A stretch of 64,000 nucleotides of DNA from Takakia lepidozioides (GCA_030704615.1 CM060734.1:40316042-40380041); one strand, 5' to 3'. Shown: positions 22,872-33,329, counted from the stretch's first letter. Notes: generated from the letters alone by a model not told the origin. Made by a program: numbers and translations.

Positions 22872-24366
22872 GCTCGGCGGCATGGTGAGACGGACGAGGA
22901 GATGGTGTCGGGATGGCATGCATCTGTCTTTTTGTGTATCTTGGCATCGGGAGGTCAGGTTGGACCTACAACAGGGATGACTGTAGACGGAGTGTCTGAG
23001 GACCCTGAGGCTAGTGATGAGCCAGGTGGTACCCGAGATATACATGAGGATTTGGCTGTGTTGGACTACCTCTGTATTGGAGACACGGCAGCCACTGTGA
23101 CTGCCAAGGAGAGGGATCGGATCCTGCAACGAGCCAAGAGGTTCAAGTGGGAGGGGATACACATGCTTTGAGTATGGGAGGATGGTTGGGTGAGGATTGT
23201 GCCTCACCCCACACAGCGTGCACGGTTAGTGCGGCATGCCCATGAGGAATTGGGGCATTTTGGAGTGCGACGCACTCACAGTTTACTGCAGGGGCAGTAT
23301 TGGTGGCGTGGAATGCATACAGAGGTGCAACAGTTCGTGGCTAGGTGCATGGTGTGTGACAGGGTGCGTGCTTCATTCAACGCCCCTACACCACAGTTGC
23401 ATCATTTACCAATCATGGGGTTGGGCTACAGGTGGAGTCTTGACTTCGCATGACCGTTGCCACTGACTATGCGCCACCACAGATATGTGTTGGTGATGGT
23501 GGAGCACTTCTCCAAGTGGATTGAGTTGGTTCCATTGCTTGACAAGGCTAATGAGGGGGTTGTGTATGCATTCTTGGATCGTGTGCTTAGCCGATTCGGT
23601 GCCAGTTGAGGTACTCACGGACCAAGGGAGAGAGTTCTTGGGGGAGTTTTCAGGCTTTGTGTGATAAAGCCTTGATAGACCACCGCACCACTTCTCGGGA
23701 TCATCCTGAGGCCGATGGCTTGGCAGAGAGAGTTGTTCAGACGGTGAAGAGGGGTTTGCGCAAGTATGGTTTGCAGAAGGGACACCTAGGAGATTGGGAT
23801 CTTCAGGTGCCTTGGTTAGCCATGGGCTACAAGTTCAGCAAACAAGCATCACTTGCCTCCTTCTCACCATATTCCTTCTCTTTGGCCGAGAGCCGGATTT
23901 TCCTGCAGCCATTCGTAGGGACACTGCTCAAGTCCTTAACCTTGACGATCCAGAAGTGTGGGTATGTGCATGTGGTCAGCGTGCAGAGTTGTTCAAGAAA
24001 GTCATGCCCATGGCTTTTGAGAACCTTGCCATTGCACATCACCGTGATACGTTGAGGTATGCCACTATACGTGGTGGAGGATATCGTCCTGGGGTTCGGA
24101 GGTTTAGCCCTGGTGACTATGTTTATTTGCAGCAGACTACTCCTACGACCCTGGATATTACTGCAGGGCGTGTTATTCTGAGGGTTCGAGAGGTGTTGCC
24201 CTCAGGAGTTCTGATCTTGGAGGGTCAGGATGGCATGACTTGGAAAGACCATGTGCGTAATTGTGCGTCATGTCACCTTCCCAATGTCGATGGCAGAGTT
24301 GACCCAAACTTGGCAGTGGTACCTGCAGGTTTGAGGTGCATGCTTTGTGGGTCCGCCAAAGGGGCA
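22872..24366 (+). pseudogene. gypsy-type integrase (frameshifted)
   Basis: Zinc-binding HHCC: VRHAHEELGHFGVRRTH...CMVCDRVR (23215-23370). Core: SLDFA (first Asp, ~23443) followed by TGA; RYVLVMVEHFSKWIELVPL; after a frameshift near 23600 VLTDQGREFLG (second Asp); in another frame HPEADGLAERVVQTVKRGL (catalytic Glu, ~23705). The C-terminal part (23794-24366) reads REPDFPAAI, YRPGVRRFSPGDYVYLQ, ILRVREVLPSGVLILE, an integrase C-terminal barrel-like segment. It then leads straight into the PHD finger. At least two frameshifts and three stops. Integrase inserts the cDNA into host DNA. Confidence 0.85.
24325..24366 (+). CDS. PHD finger, first part (before the CACTA insertion)
   Basis: Directly after the integrase C terminus, LRCMLCGSAKGA supplies the first Cys pair (C-x2-C) of a PHD finger. 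The frame is then interrupted by the CACTA element beginning at 24367. Removing that element and one GCA duplicate joins this frame to VCDRCSRGWHMGCL at 36763 onward with no shift. Confidence 0.85.
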
Positions 24367-24396
24367 CACTACAACAGATGAGCGTTTTTATGACTT
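24367..24396 (+). repeat. CACTA left terminal inverted repeat
   Basis: CACTACAACAGATGAGCG followed by TTTTTATGAC. It pairs with 36719-36748 with a few mismatches. Confidence 0.95.
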
Positions 24397-24539
24397 CACA
24401 TATGACTATTTTTTCAGTCTTATATGCGTTCATGACTACATCACTCTGTAGTGAAAAAAGCCTTGTCATAGCGACTAGTTTTTAGGACTGCGTTTTCCTG
24501 GGGTCCTGCTGCAGAGAGGGTTGCAGTCACAACTATATG

Positions 24540-24960
24540 ACTAATATATGACTACATTGTCTGTTGAGCGCTGCCTACATGAAGAGGCTTCAGCGGGACA
24601 CGTGGGCCACTGCGCAAGCGACACGTCATGCATTCGTCAGGGGATCATATGACTATATGTCTGCAAAGTGATGCCTACATAGAGAGGCGACGGATGGACA
24701 CGTGCGCCACTGCGAATTTGACATGTCACGACTTCTTGCCATGATCATATGACTACATGTCTGCACAGTGATGCCTACATGGAGAGGCGCTAGCGGGACA
24801 CGTGTGCTATGGCAGATTTCATACGTGGTGACTACATGACTCGCTCATATGATTACAGGGATGTCTATATGGAGAGTTGTTAGCGGGACACCTGTTGCAC
24901 TTGAGATGTGACATGTGGCACACAGACAAAATATATGACTAGCATATATGACTACGGATC
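24540..24960. repeat. CACTA subterminal repeats
   Basis: Four diverged ~100-base tandem copies, each with ATATGACTAC, then TGATGCCTACAT, GAGAGGC, CGGGACACGTG and a TTTGACATGTC-like end. Starts are near 24545, 24648, 24746 and 24846. Similar TCATATGACTA words recur near the right end and at 30530-30730. In En/Spm such repeats bind the TNPA-type protein. Confidence 0.8.
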
Positions 24961-24980
24961 TTTACACGTGGTGAAAATAT

Positions 24981-25512
24981 GGATAAAGAATGTCGTGTCA
25001 TATACTGCCACGTGTTCTAGTTTGAGCAAGAGTGATGCCACGTGTCATCAAGATTGTTTTCCGAAATAGTTTATATTTTTAATGTTCATATTTTATTTTT
25101 TTAGTTTTCATTTAATATTTAAAAGAACAGGGAGATTGCAGCCTTGGAAATTTTTTTAATGGTATTATTTTTAATATTATTATTTAAAATGAAAGTGAAT
25201 TAAATGATTTAAAATCTTCATTACATGGTGAAATTCCAACATGAAAACAGAATGGATCCTCCTGCATACTATCAACCACAAGGAGAATGAAAATAGTCAA
25301 CTACAGGGCAATACAAGCCCTATAAATCACATTACAAAAATCCAAATGAGACCAATGTCCCAATGGACACCTCAAAAGCCACAAGGTCAAAAAATCCATG
25401 CCTCAAAAGGCCCAGCCAAAAACAAGCAAGCCCACACATGGGCTGAATTGTTGTAGCTAGTATGTTCTAGTGCTATTAGAATCAAGAACTCTGTTAAACA
25501 ATACAATACTGA
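24981..25512. other. AT-rich internal CACTA sequence
   Basis: No gene recognised. Includes a very AT-rich stretch at 25060-25215. Lies downstream of the minus-strand TNP1-like gene, so it may be its 3' untranslated region. Confidence 0.4.
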
Positions 25513-25830
25513 CTATCCCTTCCGCAGCTCCATAAGTTTCAGTAACTTTAGACTCCAAAGTGTTGTCTGGCCAACCACCTGCCCCAACTCGGTCTGTTTC
25601 CTAACACCATTCACATATGGTAGAGGGGTGTTACTGACACATGCCTCTTTGATGTACACACAAGCATAATCAAGGGGCACAGCAGGGTACCCGTAACCCA
25701 CCACAGCACCTTGAAGAGCAACAATCAGCCCTACTCCACATTTCTTGCGTTTGGAGTTCACATCCAACAGCCGAACCTCGTCACCCACCCTGAACTGTGA
25801 TCCCAACTCCACACAAAAAAGAACACGATG
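25513..25830 (-). CDS. C-terminal exon of CACTA TNP1-like protein
   Basis: Minus strand: SQFRVGDEVRLLDVNSKRKK, then VGLIVALQGAVVGYGYPAVP, ACVYIKEACVSNTPLPYVNG, LGQVVGQTTLWSLKLLKL. The spacing (a short beta-rich domain ending in a V-x-W-like motif) resembles the C-terminal domain that follows the Ptta/En/Spm region in many plant CACTA second ORFs. Its assignment to one gene with 27765-28889 is inferred from strand and order. The splice sites between are not resolved. Confidence 0.4.
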   Translation of the reverse strand, partial: HRVLFCVELGSQFRVGDEVRLLDVNSKRKKCGVGLIVALQGAVVGYGYPAVPLDYACVYIKEACVSNTPLPYVNGVRKQTELGQVVGQTTLWSLKLLKLMELRKG

Positions 25831-26317
25831 TAAAACCCATGACATACACACGACTAGGACACTCAACATTTGCGAATTAAAGAGAGCCCCAAGGTTGGAA
25901 AAAATAAAACAAACAAGACAACGGCCTGGACTTACTCCATTTGCAGTCTCCAGTGGTGGTGAGACCTCTTTTGGGGGGCTACTCGCCGGGTCGACACTCT
26001 TGCCCCTCGTCTGTACCGGCTTGTCGACAATATCACCTTTGTTTGTCACAAGTTCCTGTGTCACAGACCAGAGAACAACCAGGAAAGCAATGAGCAAACA
26101 GGAATAGTGAATAGAAACAAAATCCAAGTATGAATCAAACAAAAAAAGCCAATATGAAAAGCTGCAAAGAAAACCTAGTATTAATCAAGCAACCGAGGAG
26201 AAGCATCCAGGAAAGCAATGCAATGAATGAACCCACAAAATTGTAGCCTCTGGAGCACTGTCAGAATGTTTGTACCTTCACAGTAGCAGTGTTGTATGGT
26301 TGTTGTCCGAAAACAGG

Positions 26318-27100
26318 CTAAGACTCCAAAAACTTGGGAATACTGGCAGCTTTTGATGCCTTCCACAAGAAAGGCCACAACACCTCTGTTAGATACTCAT
26401 CAGTTGGTGAATCTGGTTGCACCTTCCATGGCTCTGGAAAAATCCCACTGAAGGGAGGATTGTTTGCCGCCTTTCTTGGTGTGTCGTCAACAAGAACATT
26501 GTCCTCATAAGTCCATTTTGGCCAGTCTGCCCACACTGTAGACAAGTTCTTGAAATATAATGGTTTTGAATCAGACCCCTTACGGCATGGGAAGACTGGA
26601 TCCTCGTCACAGTGAAGGGCATCCCACTGGAAAACCAGGTTAGTGTGGGCTGCAAAAATATAGTCCACCATTGGGAAGAAGTTGCGAGCTTGGCAACAAG
26701 ACCACACCGCCACCTCAAAGTGTTCAAAACATTTTTGCAAAAAGTCATAACAGCGTGGTCTCAAAACTACCATCTTCTTGCCACACATCTTCCCCACAAA
26801 ACCTTTGGGAAGGGATGCAGGCCCATTAGCAAAATGAAAAGATTCACATAACAGACCATTTAAGTCCAGAATTAGTAAATGCTTCCTCGTTGGTCCAGGA
26901 AGTAAACTGACATTTGGCTTCAACATGTGAGCAGGAGAAATTAAAGCAACCTGCTTGTTTGTTTTGTCCCCGTCTGCATCTTCCTCCCCATTTAAACTCC
27001 CATATACCTGCATACTAGAATCCAGTGTGCCCGGCGGCTCTGTCACCATTGCCCCCTGGACTGCTACTGCCTTTGTACGTGGCAAGGGCTGAATTTCCAC
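26318..27100 (-). CDS. FCP1/NIF-like phosphatase domain captured in the CACTA
   Basis: About 260 residues. LLILDLNGLL (residues ~74-83) is HAD motif I of FCP1-homology phosphatases; the usual second Asp of DLDET is Asn here, as in a plant subgroup carrying DLNGLL. Next come VLRPRCYDFLQKCFEHFEVA with the Thr/Ser motif region VAVWSCCQARN, the insert FAAHTNLVFQWD, and the acidic motif YEDNVLVDDTPRKAANNP. The C terminus (YLTEVLWPFLWKAS) is also typical. FCP1-type enzymes dephosphorylate Ser/Thr, for example of the RNA polymerase II tail. The frame is open. It lies between pieces of the TNP1-like gene on the same strand, so it may be spliced into it. It is probably a captured host gene segment. 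Confidence 0.7.
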   Translation of the reverse strand: MEIQPLPRTKAVAVQGAMVTEPPGTLDSSMQVYGSLNGEEDADGDKTNKQVALISPAHMLKPNVSLLPGPTRKHLLILDLNGLLCESFHFANGPASLPKGFVGKMCGKKMVVLRPRCYDFLQKCFEHFEVAVWSCCQARNFFPMVDYIFAAHTNLVFQWDALHCDEDPVFPCRKGSDSKPLYFKNLSTVWADWPKWTYEDNVLVDDTPRKAANNPPFSGIFPEPWKVQPDSPTDEYLTEVLWPFLWKASKAASIPKFLES

Positions 27101-27136
27101 GTGTACCTCACAGCTGGCCTTCCCTGTATCCTGCTG

Positions 27137-27334
27137 CTACTCGGTCAAATTCAAAAGATCATCAGTGACAGGAAGACATAAGGGCTTAGAGTGAGCACCA
27201 GTTACCGTCTGAAATTGGGATTCCAAACATTTTGATACTGTCACAGCAGACGTATCCATCGTAGATGTCACTGGTCCTGCGCCTGGTAGATTAATCCCCA
27301 ATCTGGTCACAATGGCTTTCTGGTACTCAATCAC
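27137..27334 (-). CDS. possible middle exon of the CACTA minus-strand gene
   Basis: Minus strand open segment (EYQKAIVTRLGINLPGAGPV, then SKCLESQFQTVTG). No domain recognised. It lies between the Transposase_24-like and phosphatase-like parts. Coding status is uncertain. Confidence 0.25.
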   Translation of the reverse strand: MIEYQKAIVTRLGINLPGAGPVTSTMDTSAVTVSKCLESQFQTVTGAHSKPLCLPVTDDLLNLTE

Positions 27335-27764
27335 ACCTGCATCTGTAATTTTAATTCTGCCATGTCACGTCCTTGTGATTCCACCAGTTTGTCCAAGCCA
27401 TCCATCCTGCCAACTACTGTAGAATATGCGAGACTTCCCTCCTGCCAATCCATGAAAACTTGCCCAAGTATGAATCAAACCAAAAAAACCTAGCATGAAC
27501 AACCATTGGAAAGAAAACCCAGGCCAAAAGCCTTGAAAAAAACCCTAGCAACCTATGATGCAGCAACCACTCTAGCAAACGTGGAAAACACACTTACCCG
27601 CCTGTCACTCCTAGCTGACAACCGTGACACTGAACCCTCTTGAATTTCATATAATGTAGGAGGGCACCCTGATAGTGTTTCCTACAAATTAATCCATGCC
27701 ACAAACAAACCCATGCCAACAAGTCAGTAAGCAATGTGAGGGCTGACTATATACACATAGCAAT

Positions 27765-28889
27765 TCAATGAGGAACAAAATACAGAGTCGTGATGATGCC
27801 ACTTACCAAGCGTGCTTCCACCATTGCCTTCCCACCACGGCCAGTCTTGGTAGGATTCTGAATTGCACCATTTGCCTTCTTCATGTTGCCCGACACTTTG
27901 TGGAACACCTCTGTCTGCCAGTAACTTACAAGCTTGTTCCATACCTCGTCAAATACAGTAATGGGTTTCCCCTTACCACCCAACCACGCAGTGTGTGCTT
28001 CATAACGCTGGCTCTTCATTATTCTGCCAATTGTTTGTTTTAGGTGGAAGTCTTTTAACTTGTGTGGCGTATATGAAAATAGCTTAGCCAGGTGATCTCT
28101 GATTTCGTATACAACTTCATCAGGTTGGTTGTTGATGGCAAGGGAACAATCTAGCTTGCGATAAGCCTGTCCTTTAAGGGCAGCGTGCCATACATTCCGG
28201 GTCTGACCATACGGGGCTCCTTTGAGGTTCGTCAAAATCACCGTGGGAGGAAGACCTGCAGCTATTCTCTCTTCCTTCACCTTGGCAGCTTCAATTTTGG
28301 CTGAGCTATTAGCCCTCCTTAAAGCATTGGTTCTATCATTCTTTGAAACGGCACCCTCCCCTCCTTCAGAGACCTCCGTGCGCTCAGGAGAATTCAAAGC
28401 AGGATCCTGCCAAGTAGGGACTGGTGGCCATGGCTGTTGGCCAGAAGGCCGAGGACCATACTGGCCATACTGTCCATAAGCAGGAGGATATTCCGGTGGC
28501 CTGCCACCCCCATAGCTATTAGGGGGTGGCAAATATGGTGGAGGAGGATACTGGCCATACTGCCCATATGGAGGAGCACCATATTGACCCTGACCATACT
28601 GAGTGCCAGACTGTGGGTACTGAGGCATACCATAATAAGGTGGGGGTACTGGTGGCACAGAACCCACAACGATGGGAGAGTTAGGGCCACCTCCTGCGTT
28701 CTTGTGGGCGCCATCTCCATTGCTAGCAGCAGGGATCGTGGATCCAGTGCGCTTGTGCTTGCCCTGAAAAGAAATTCCCCCAGTACAATGTGGGTGATTA
28801 CACATACATATAGGCAGCAAGCAGCAAATCCTTGAATTCAATATAACAAACTGGAAGCACATATCATTTGTAAAGACAAGATTACCCAA
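27765..28889 (-). CDS. CACTA TNP1-like protein (Ptta/En/Spm family), main exon
   Basis: The N-terminal ~150 residues are low complexity, rich in Pro, Tyr, Gly and Gln (PPPYYGMPQYPQSG, QYGQYPPPPYLPPP). The C-terminal half (LDCSLAINNQPDEVVYEIRD, HLAKLFSYTPHKLKDF, VWNKLVSYWQTEVFHKVSGN, KKANGAIQNPTKTGRGGKA) resembles the plant transposase 24 (Ptta/En/Spm) domain, where W..LV..W, S..NK and a TG.. motif recur. Such proteins are thought to bind subterminal repeats and help the TNPD transposase. The start shown may include intron-derived residues, as the first ~45 residues look atypical. Confidence 0.55.
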   Translation of the reverse strand: MGNLVFTNDMCFQFVILNSRICCLLPICMCNHPHCTGGISFQGKHKRTGSTIPAASNGDGAHKNAGGGPNSPIVVGSVPPVPPPYYGMPQYPQSGTQYGQGQYGAPPYGQYGQYPPPPYLPPPNSYGGGRPPEYPPAYGQYGQYGPRPSGQQPWPPVPTWQDPALNSPERTEVSEGGEGAVSKNDRTNALRRANSSAKIEAAKVKEERIAAGLPPTVILTNLKGAPYGQTRNVWHAALKGQAYRKLDCSLAINNQPDEVVYEIRDHLAKLFSYTPHKLKDFHLKQTIGRIMKSQRYEAHTAWLGGKGKPITVFDEVWNKLVSYWQTEVFHKVSGNMKKANGAIQNPTKTGRGGKAMVEARLVSGIITTLYFVPH

Positions 28890-29328
28890 AACTCAGTATG
28901 ATCTTGGGCAGTAAATCTCCCAAATTTGATTGGCCCCAATGATGTCCTCCCAGTACATTTTTGAGCCCTCTTAGGTATGGGGTGTTCCTGAAATCCATAG
29001 CAAGAATTCAAATGGACAAACCTGATGGGTCCATGAGAAGTATCCCTCCAAGTTTTACTGATATTCTGGGTGCATAAGTAACCCAAGTATCTCTATAAGT
29101 AGCCATTGTAGCTTAGTACCAGGACGTTGGTTTCATGGGGCAAAGAATTTGAACACACCTGAAGTCTACATTGGCCTGACATCATGCCTTTGGCACTTCA
29201 ACTTGTCTAGTGGAAATCATTTGTGATTGTGCCTTGGCTGACCCCTGCATTGTCCAACTTCCCTGTCTTGACAGACATACCCTATCTCTTCGTGATTTTA
29301 CCAAAAACATACATAATTTGAATCATGG

Positions 29329-29721
29329 TCATTGTGAAGAACTATAACTCACAGACGGAGAAGGTGTTCGTAGTGTAGATGATGGGCGTTTTTGTCCTGC
29401 GACATGAGCATGGGCATGTTCTCCTCGGCTTGCCGTGGCATCCGCCGACGACGCACTCGCCTCGCACTGGCGTGGGAGGAGTGGATCGTCCTCATCGTCC
29501 TCAGAAGAGCCCTCATGCAGAATCGTAGTCTTCATCGTCTTCAGTCTGGCACTTTGCCTTGCAGGACCTTGATCCCTAGCTTTTTCCTTCGGAGCGCGTG
29601 GCTTGCGAGGGCGATTCGCTCCCGCAAGCCTGCACAAACACCTCCATGACCTCCCTCTCAAACAATCACAAACAAATGCAAGCATACATACCCTAATACT
29701 CTTAAGCCTACGCTGAACCAC
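29329..29721 (-). CDS. possible N-terminal exon of the CACTA minus-strand gene
   Basis: Contains a basic segment (NRPRKPRAPKEKARDQG, then RQSARLK) and an acidic one (GSSEDDEDDPL), typical of nuclear regulatory proteins, with no named domain. It lies upstream of 27765-28889 on the same strand and adjoins the region from which TNPD is transcribed in the opposite direction. Confidence 0.35.
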   Translation of the reverse strand: MVQRRLKSIRVCMLAFVCDCLRGRSWRCLCRLAGANRPRKPRAPKEKARDQGPARQSARLKTMKTTILHEGSSEDDEDDPLLPRQCEASASSADATASRGEHAHAHVAGQKRPSSTLRTPSPSVSYSSSQ

Positions 29722-30231
29722 AGCCGCACCCTACCAGGACGTAATGGCTGCCCACGAATGACGGCGGACATCTCCCGCCTAATGACACACCCTCCTCAAA
29801 CCTAATCGTCACTCACTGCATGTTGTTTGCCTCTCTGTTTGTACAAGTCGCAGCTACTCGCCCCCATTTGTGCTATGAAGCTTATGATCGCTGTAGGAAG
29901 GTTAGAGGATAAGGCGAATCGCAAGTTTAGTGGGTGGGTATCCAAAGTCAGGAACTAAACTCACCCATCTATCGACTGCTTGAACGTTGCTTCCACCTCC
30001 TTTATGGCAGCAATCCGGCGCTCTCGGAACTTCTCGTACTCAGTGAGAGGGACTGTCACTTCGAAGACCTTCCGCTTCACCATGGACACTCAGAAACGAT
30101 ACTTATAGTATACTATAGATATAGAAATAGCACATTGGCAGCTGGTGCAAAACTAGAGACAATGCACTGTGCGTAGCATGCAAAGAGGGAAGGGGTGACG
30201 TTCAAAGCATGTACAGTGCAGGTGGCGACGG
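29722..30231. promoter_or_regulatory. divergent intergenic region between the two CACTA genes
   Basis: About 500 bases between the minus-strand TNP1-like gene and the plus-strand transposase. No coding domain seen. By position it should hold both promoters; I see no clear TATA pair. Confidence 0.35.
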
Positions 30232-30419
30232 ATGCGTAGGCGTAGAATAGATGACCGTCTATGGCGAATGGAAGAAGCTTATGCCACAAGGAATGGGCAT
30301 ACAAAAATGCTATGCAACTGCGATGAGTGTCATGGAGGAAAAGTACTGTTGTTGGAAACAGTGAGGAATCATTACATGATACACGGGAGGGATCCTCTTC
30401 TCCAACGCTGTTCTCTTCC
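30232..30419 (+). CDS. CACTA transposase exon with Transpos_assoc-like zinc motif
   Basis: Reads MLCNCDECHGGKVLLLETVR, NHYMIHGRDP. The C-x-C-x2-C...H pattern plus a following H..GF/GRDP-like end is the transposase-associated domain that opens TNPD proteins. The exon ends at a good donor (CTTCCG/GTAAGA) near 30419. The start codon choice is uncertain. Confidence 0.55.
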
Positions 30420-30798
30420 GGTAAGATCGCCACTTTCCCTTCAGCACTTTAGTTTGAATTTTGAATGCAACGATCCTCTTCTCCACATGTCGACATTTCG
30501 TTGGGTGATTGTAGTCAAGAAGTCATAAGATACAGACGTGACTATGACTACGCCACTTCCGTTATCACTTTAATTAATGCACATGTCGTGTTTTCATTGG
30601 TCATGTGTAGTCATGTAGTCATATATGACTAAGTAAGTGACTGCAACTATGACTTCAATGGTTACAAATGTCGTGTTTTGATTGGGTGTATATTCATAAG
30701 ATACATACGTAAATATGACTGCATCACTGCAACGTCACCGTGCCTCCTATGTCATAATATGAACAAGTGTCACATCGTTGTTGGTCCACTCACAAGAT
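30420..30798 (+). other. transposase intron holding subterminal-type motifs
   Basis: Between the zinc exon and the main exon. It contains about six ATGACTA / TAGTCAT words (30530-30730) like those in the CACTA ends. The probable acceptor is CACTCACAAG before ATGACTATTGGG. Confidence 0.4.
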
Positions 30799-32278
30799 GA
30801 CTATTGGGATGCAGGGATGTGAATATTCAGATGATGAAGACGAAGGCCCTGCGGCACAGCGGGAGCCCAATGTCACAGAGAACGCAGATGAGAGTGGTGG
30901 ATTGGAGGTAGAAATGCAGCGTGCATTGCAGGAAGCGTTTCTCTTTGCAGATGCAAACAGAGAGGACCCCATTCATGGTGGAACCGATCACACATTTGCC
31001 GATCATGACGATGATCTCGACGATTCCGGAGACAATGAATTTGATGAGAATGCTCACCTGCACGTTGATCCCGAGTATGATAAACTCTTCCGACAGTCGC
31101 AATGTCCACTTTTTGAAGGGTGCTCCATCAGCCGGCTGCAAGCAACTTTGACGTTGCTGAACGCATGCACTACCCACAAGTGCACCAATGCATTTGTGGA
31201 TGAGCTTCTGGGATTGTTGCGTAAGAGTTTTTTGCCTAAAGAGAATTCATTGCCGAAAACTCACTATGAAGCAAAAACCATGATTGCCAAGATGGGATTG
31301 CAGTACACCATGATTCATGCCTGTGAGCGTGGTTGTGTACTCTTCCGTGGGGAGTATGAGAATGTAGACATTTGCCCAGTGTGCCGCAGTTCCCGTTACA
31401 TTCCAGGTCGTGGAAGTGTGCCCAAGAAAGTATTGCGACACTTCCCTGTCATTCCAAGGTTGAAACGTATGTACCGATGTAAATCGATCGCTAACCTCAT
31501 GACATGGCACGACAGACATAAGAGCCAGGATGGGTTGGTTCGACATCCAGCTGATAGCAAAGCATGGAGACACATTGACACCACATTTGCGGATTTTGCT
31601 GCAGAGCCACGATCTCTGCGATTTGGATTGGCCTTAGACGGTGTAAATCCCTACGGAGCTCAATCCACAAGTTGGAGCACATGGCCCGTTCTCTTGGTCA
31701 ATTACAATCTGCCTCCGTGGTTAATGACCAAAAAGTTCTTTGTCATGTTAGCGCTACTGATTCCTGGTAAGGAGTCTGTTACCTCGGACAACGTAGATGT
31801 TTACCTGATGCCCCTAGTGGAAGAGCTACTGGAACTATGGAGAGGGATTGCAGCTCATGATGTTTCCCGTCCTCGTGGTCAACGCGAATTCACACTGAGG
31901 GCAGTGTTGATGTGGTCAATCCATGACTACCCTGCATATGGCTTGCTCTCAGGTCAAGTGACGAAAGGTTATGCTGGTTGTCCAGCTTGTGGACCCGGGG
32001 TGACTTCACAGCAGTTACACACATGTGGAAAAATTGTTTTCCTAGGCCACCGAAGATTTTTGGCCCGCAATCATCCATATAGAAGGTCAAGAATGTTCAA
32101 TGGCGCTACTGAGCATGGAACTCCTCCAAAAACGCAGACTGGAACACAAATCAAGGACCTTGCAACAGCTCGCACTGCATGGGTGGAAAACGGAGGGACG
32201 CCAGATAGCAGGACAGACCCAGCAAAAACTCATGGAGTTAAGCGATTGTCAATTTTATATGTCTTACCTTATTGGGAG
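30799..32278 (+). CDS. CACTA TNPD-type transposase, main exon
   Basis: Transposase_21-type sequence. An acidic N-terminal region (YSDDEDEGPAAQ, DHDDDLDDSGDNEFDEN) precedes the core: YDKLFRQSQCPLFEGC, then ICPVCRSSRY, RHFPVIPRLKRMY, LMTWHDRHK, FGLALDGVNPYGAQSTSWST, WPVLLVNYNLPPWLM, FTLRAVLMWSIHDYPAYGLL, GYAGCPACG. These are the landmarks of plant CACTA transposases. It ends LPYWE at a donor (GGGAG/GTAATT). The frame is intact here. The enzyme excises and inserts the element by its CACTA ends. Confidence 0.9.
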
Positions 32279-32379
32279 GTAATTCCTTCATGGCCTTTAA
32301 ATTGGCTGTGTACATTTTTGCGTTTTCTGTTTAAATTGTGATGAGTAAATGCTCAATTGCTTATGTGTTCATTTTGTAG

Positions 32380-33118
32380 GGTCTCCTCATCCGCCACACG
32401 TTTGACGCAATGCATTGCGAGAAGAACTTGGCTGAAAATATTATTAAAACTATCTTTGGTGAGAAAGACACATTGAAAGTTCGCCGTGATTTGGAGCTAC
32501 TTGGGATGCGCCGGAATTGTGGCTACAACGTGATCCTGACAGAGCAGATACGTTAATTATGCCTCCTGCCCCTTATGTCCTCACTGAGGCTGAGTTACAA
32601 GTCTTTCTGGAGATTGTGCAGAACTTGAAAGTGCCAACAGGCTACGCATCAGCTTTCAAAAAGCATGTGGTGAAGAAGAAGTTGTCTGGCATGAAATCAC
32701 ATGACTATCATGTGCTCATGCAGCAAATTATACCGCTTGCTATCCGTGGGCTCATGCCAAGTGGTCCTCGAAGGGCATTTTGCGAGTATGTCGTGTATTT
32801 AAGAAGTTGTGTGCAAAAGTGGTGAATCCTGTAGAGTATGAGGAATTGAGAACTGAAGCAGAGTTCTCACTCTGTGTCTTATAGAGAAGGAGTTCCCACC
32901 ATCATTTTTTGATGTGATGACACATCTGGTTGTTCAGGGCTACGTAAGAAACATGGCAAGGCCCGAGGGGAGCATGGCAGAAGGATACCAATTTGAAGAA
33001 GCATTGGGTTTTTGCACAGAGTATATGGCAGGATTTGATGGAAGTGTACGAAGGGTGTGGGATGCAGATGAGGCAGAAATGTGGTGGAACGTGAAGTTGT
33101 GGAGGAGGAAGTTCTAAA
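32380..33118 (+). pseudogene. CACTA transposase, third exon region (frameshifted)
   Basis: After an acceptor (TTTGTAG/GG): GLLIRHTFDAMHCEKNLAEN, then LELLGMR. A one-base loss near 32510 shifts to ELWLQRDPDRAD..., LPLAIRGLMPSGPRRA-type sequence. A further shift near 32790 gives KLCAKVVNPVEYEEL. A DUF4218-like part reads PPSFFDVMTHLVVQ joined directly to GYVRNMARPEGSMAEGYQ. The ~50-60 residues normally between these two motifs are missing, indicating a deletion. The transposase is therefore inactive. Confidence 0.7.
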
Positions 33119-33329
33119 GCCCGAAAATTGAATGACCTGTGTGATATTGTACATGAGTACATCATTCAGAACCATCCTCGTCTATCAGTCATGTTGGGGT
33201 AAGAAATCTACTTCATTGACATTCAGATTTCCAAGTTTTAGTCATTTATCATTAGTTGGCATATGGCGTCTTTTCAATCTCCCACGCCACCTCTGTCAAT
33301 CTCCTGGCTGACCCTCGGATTGTGACAGG

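Noticed and set aside
19824-23453. Nuclear code with TAG reassigned to glutamine
   Set aside because: TGA stops and frameshifts also break the frame, and RRP6 runs 1194 codons without in-frame TAG, so decay is simpler.
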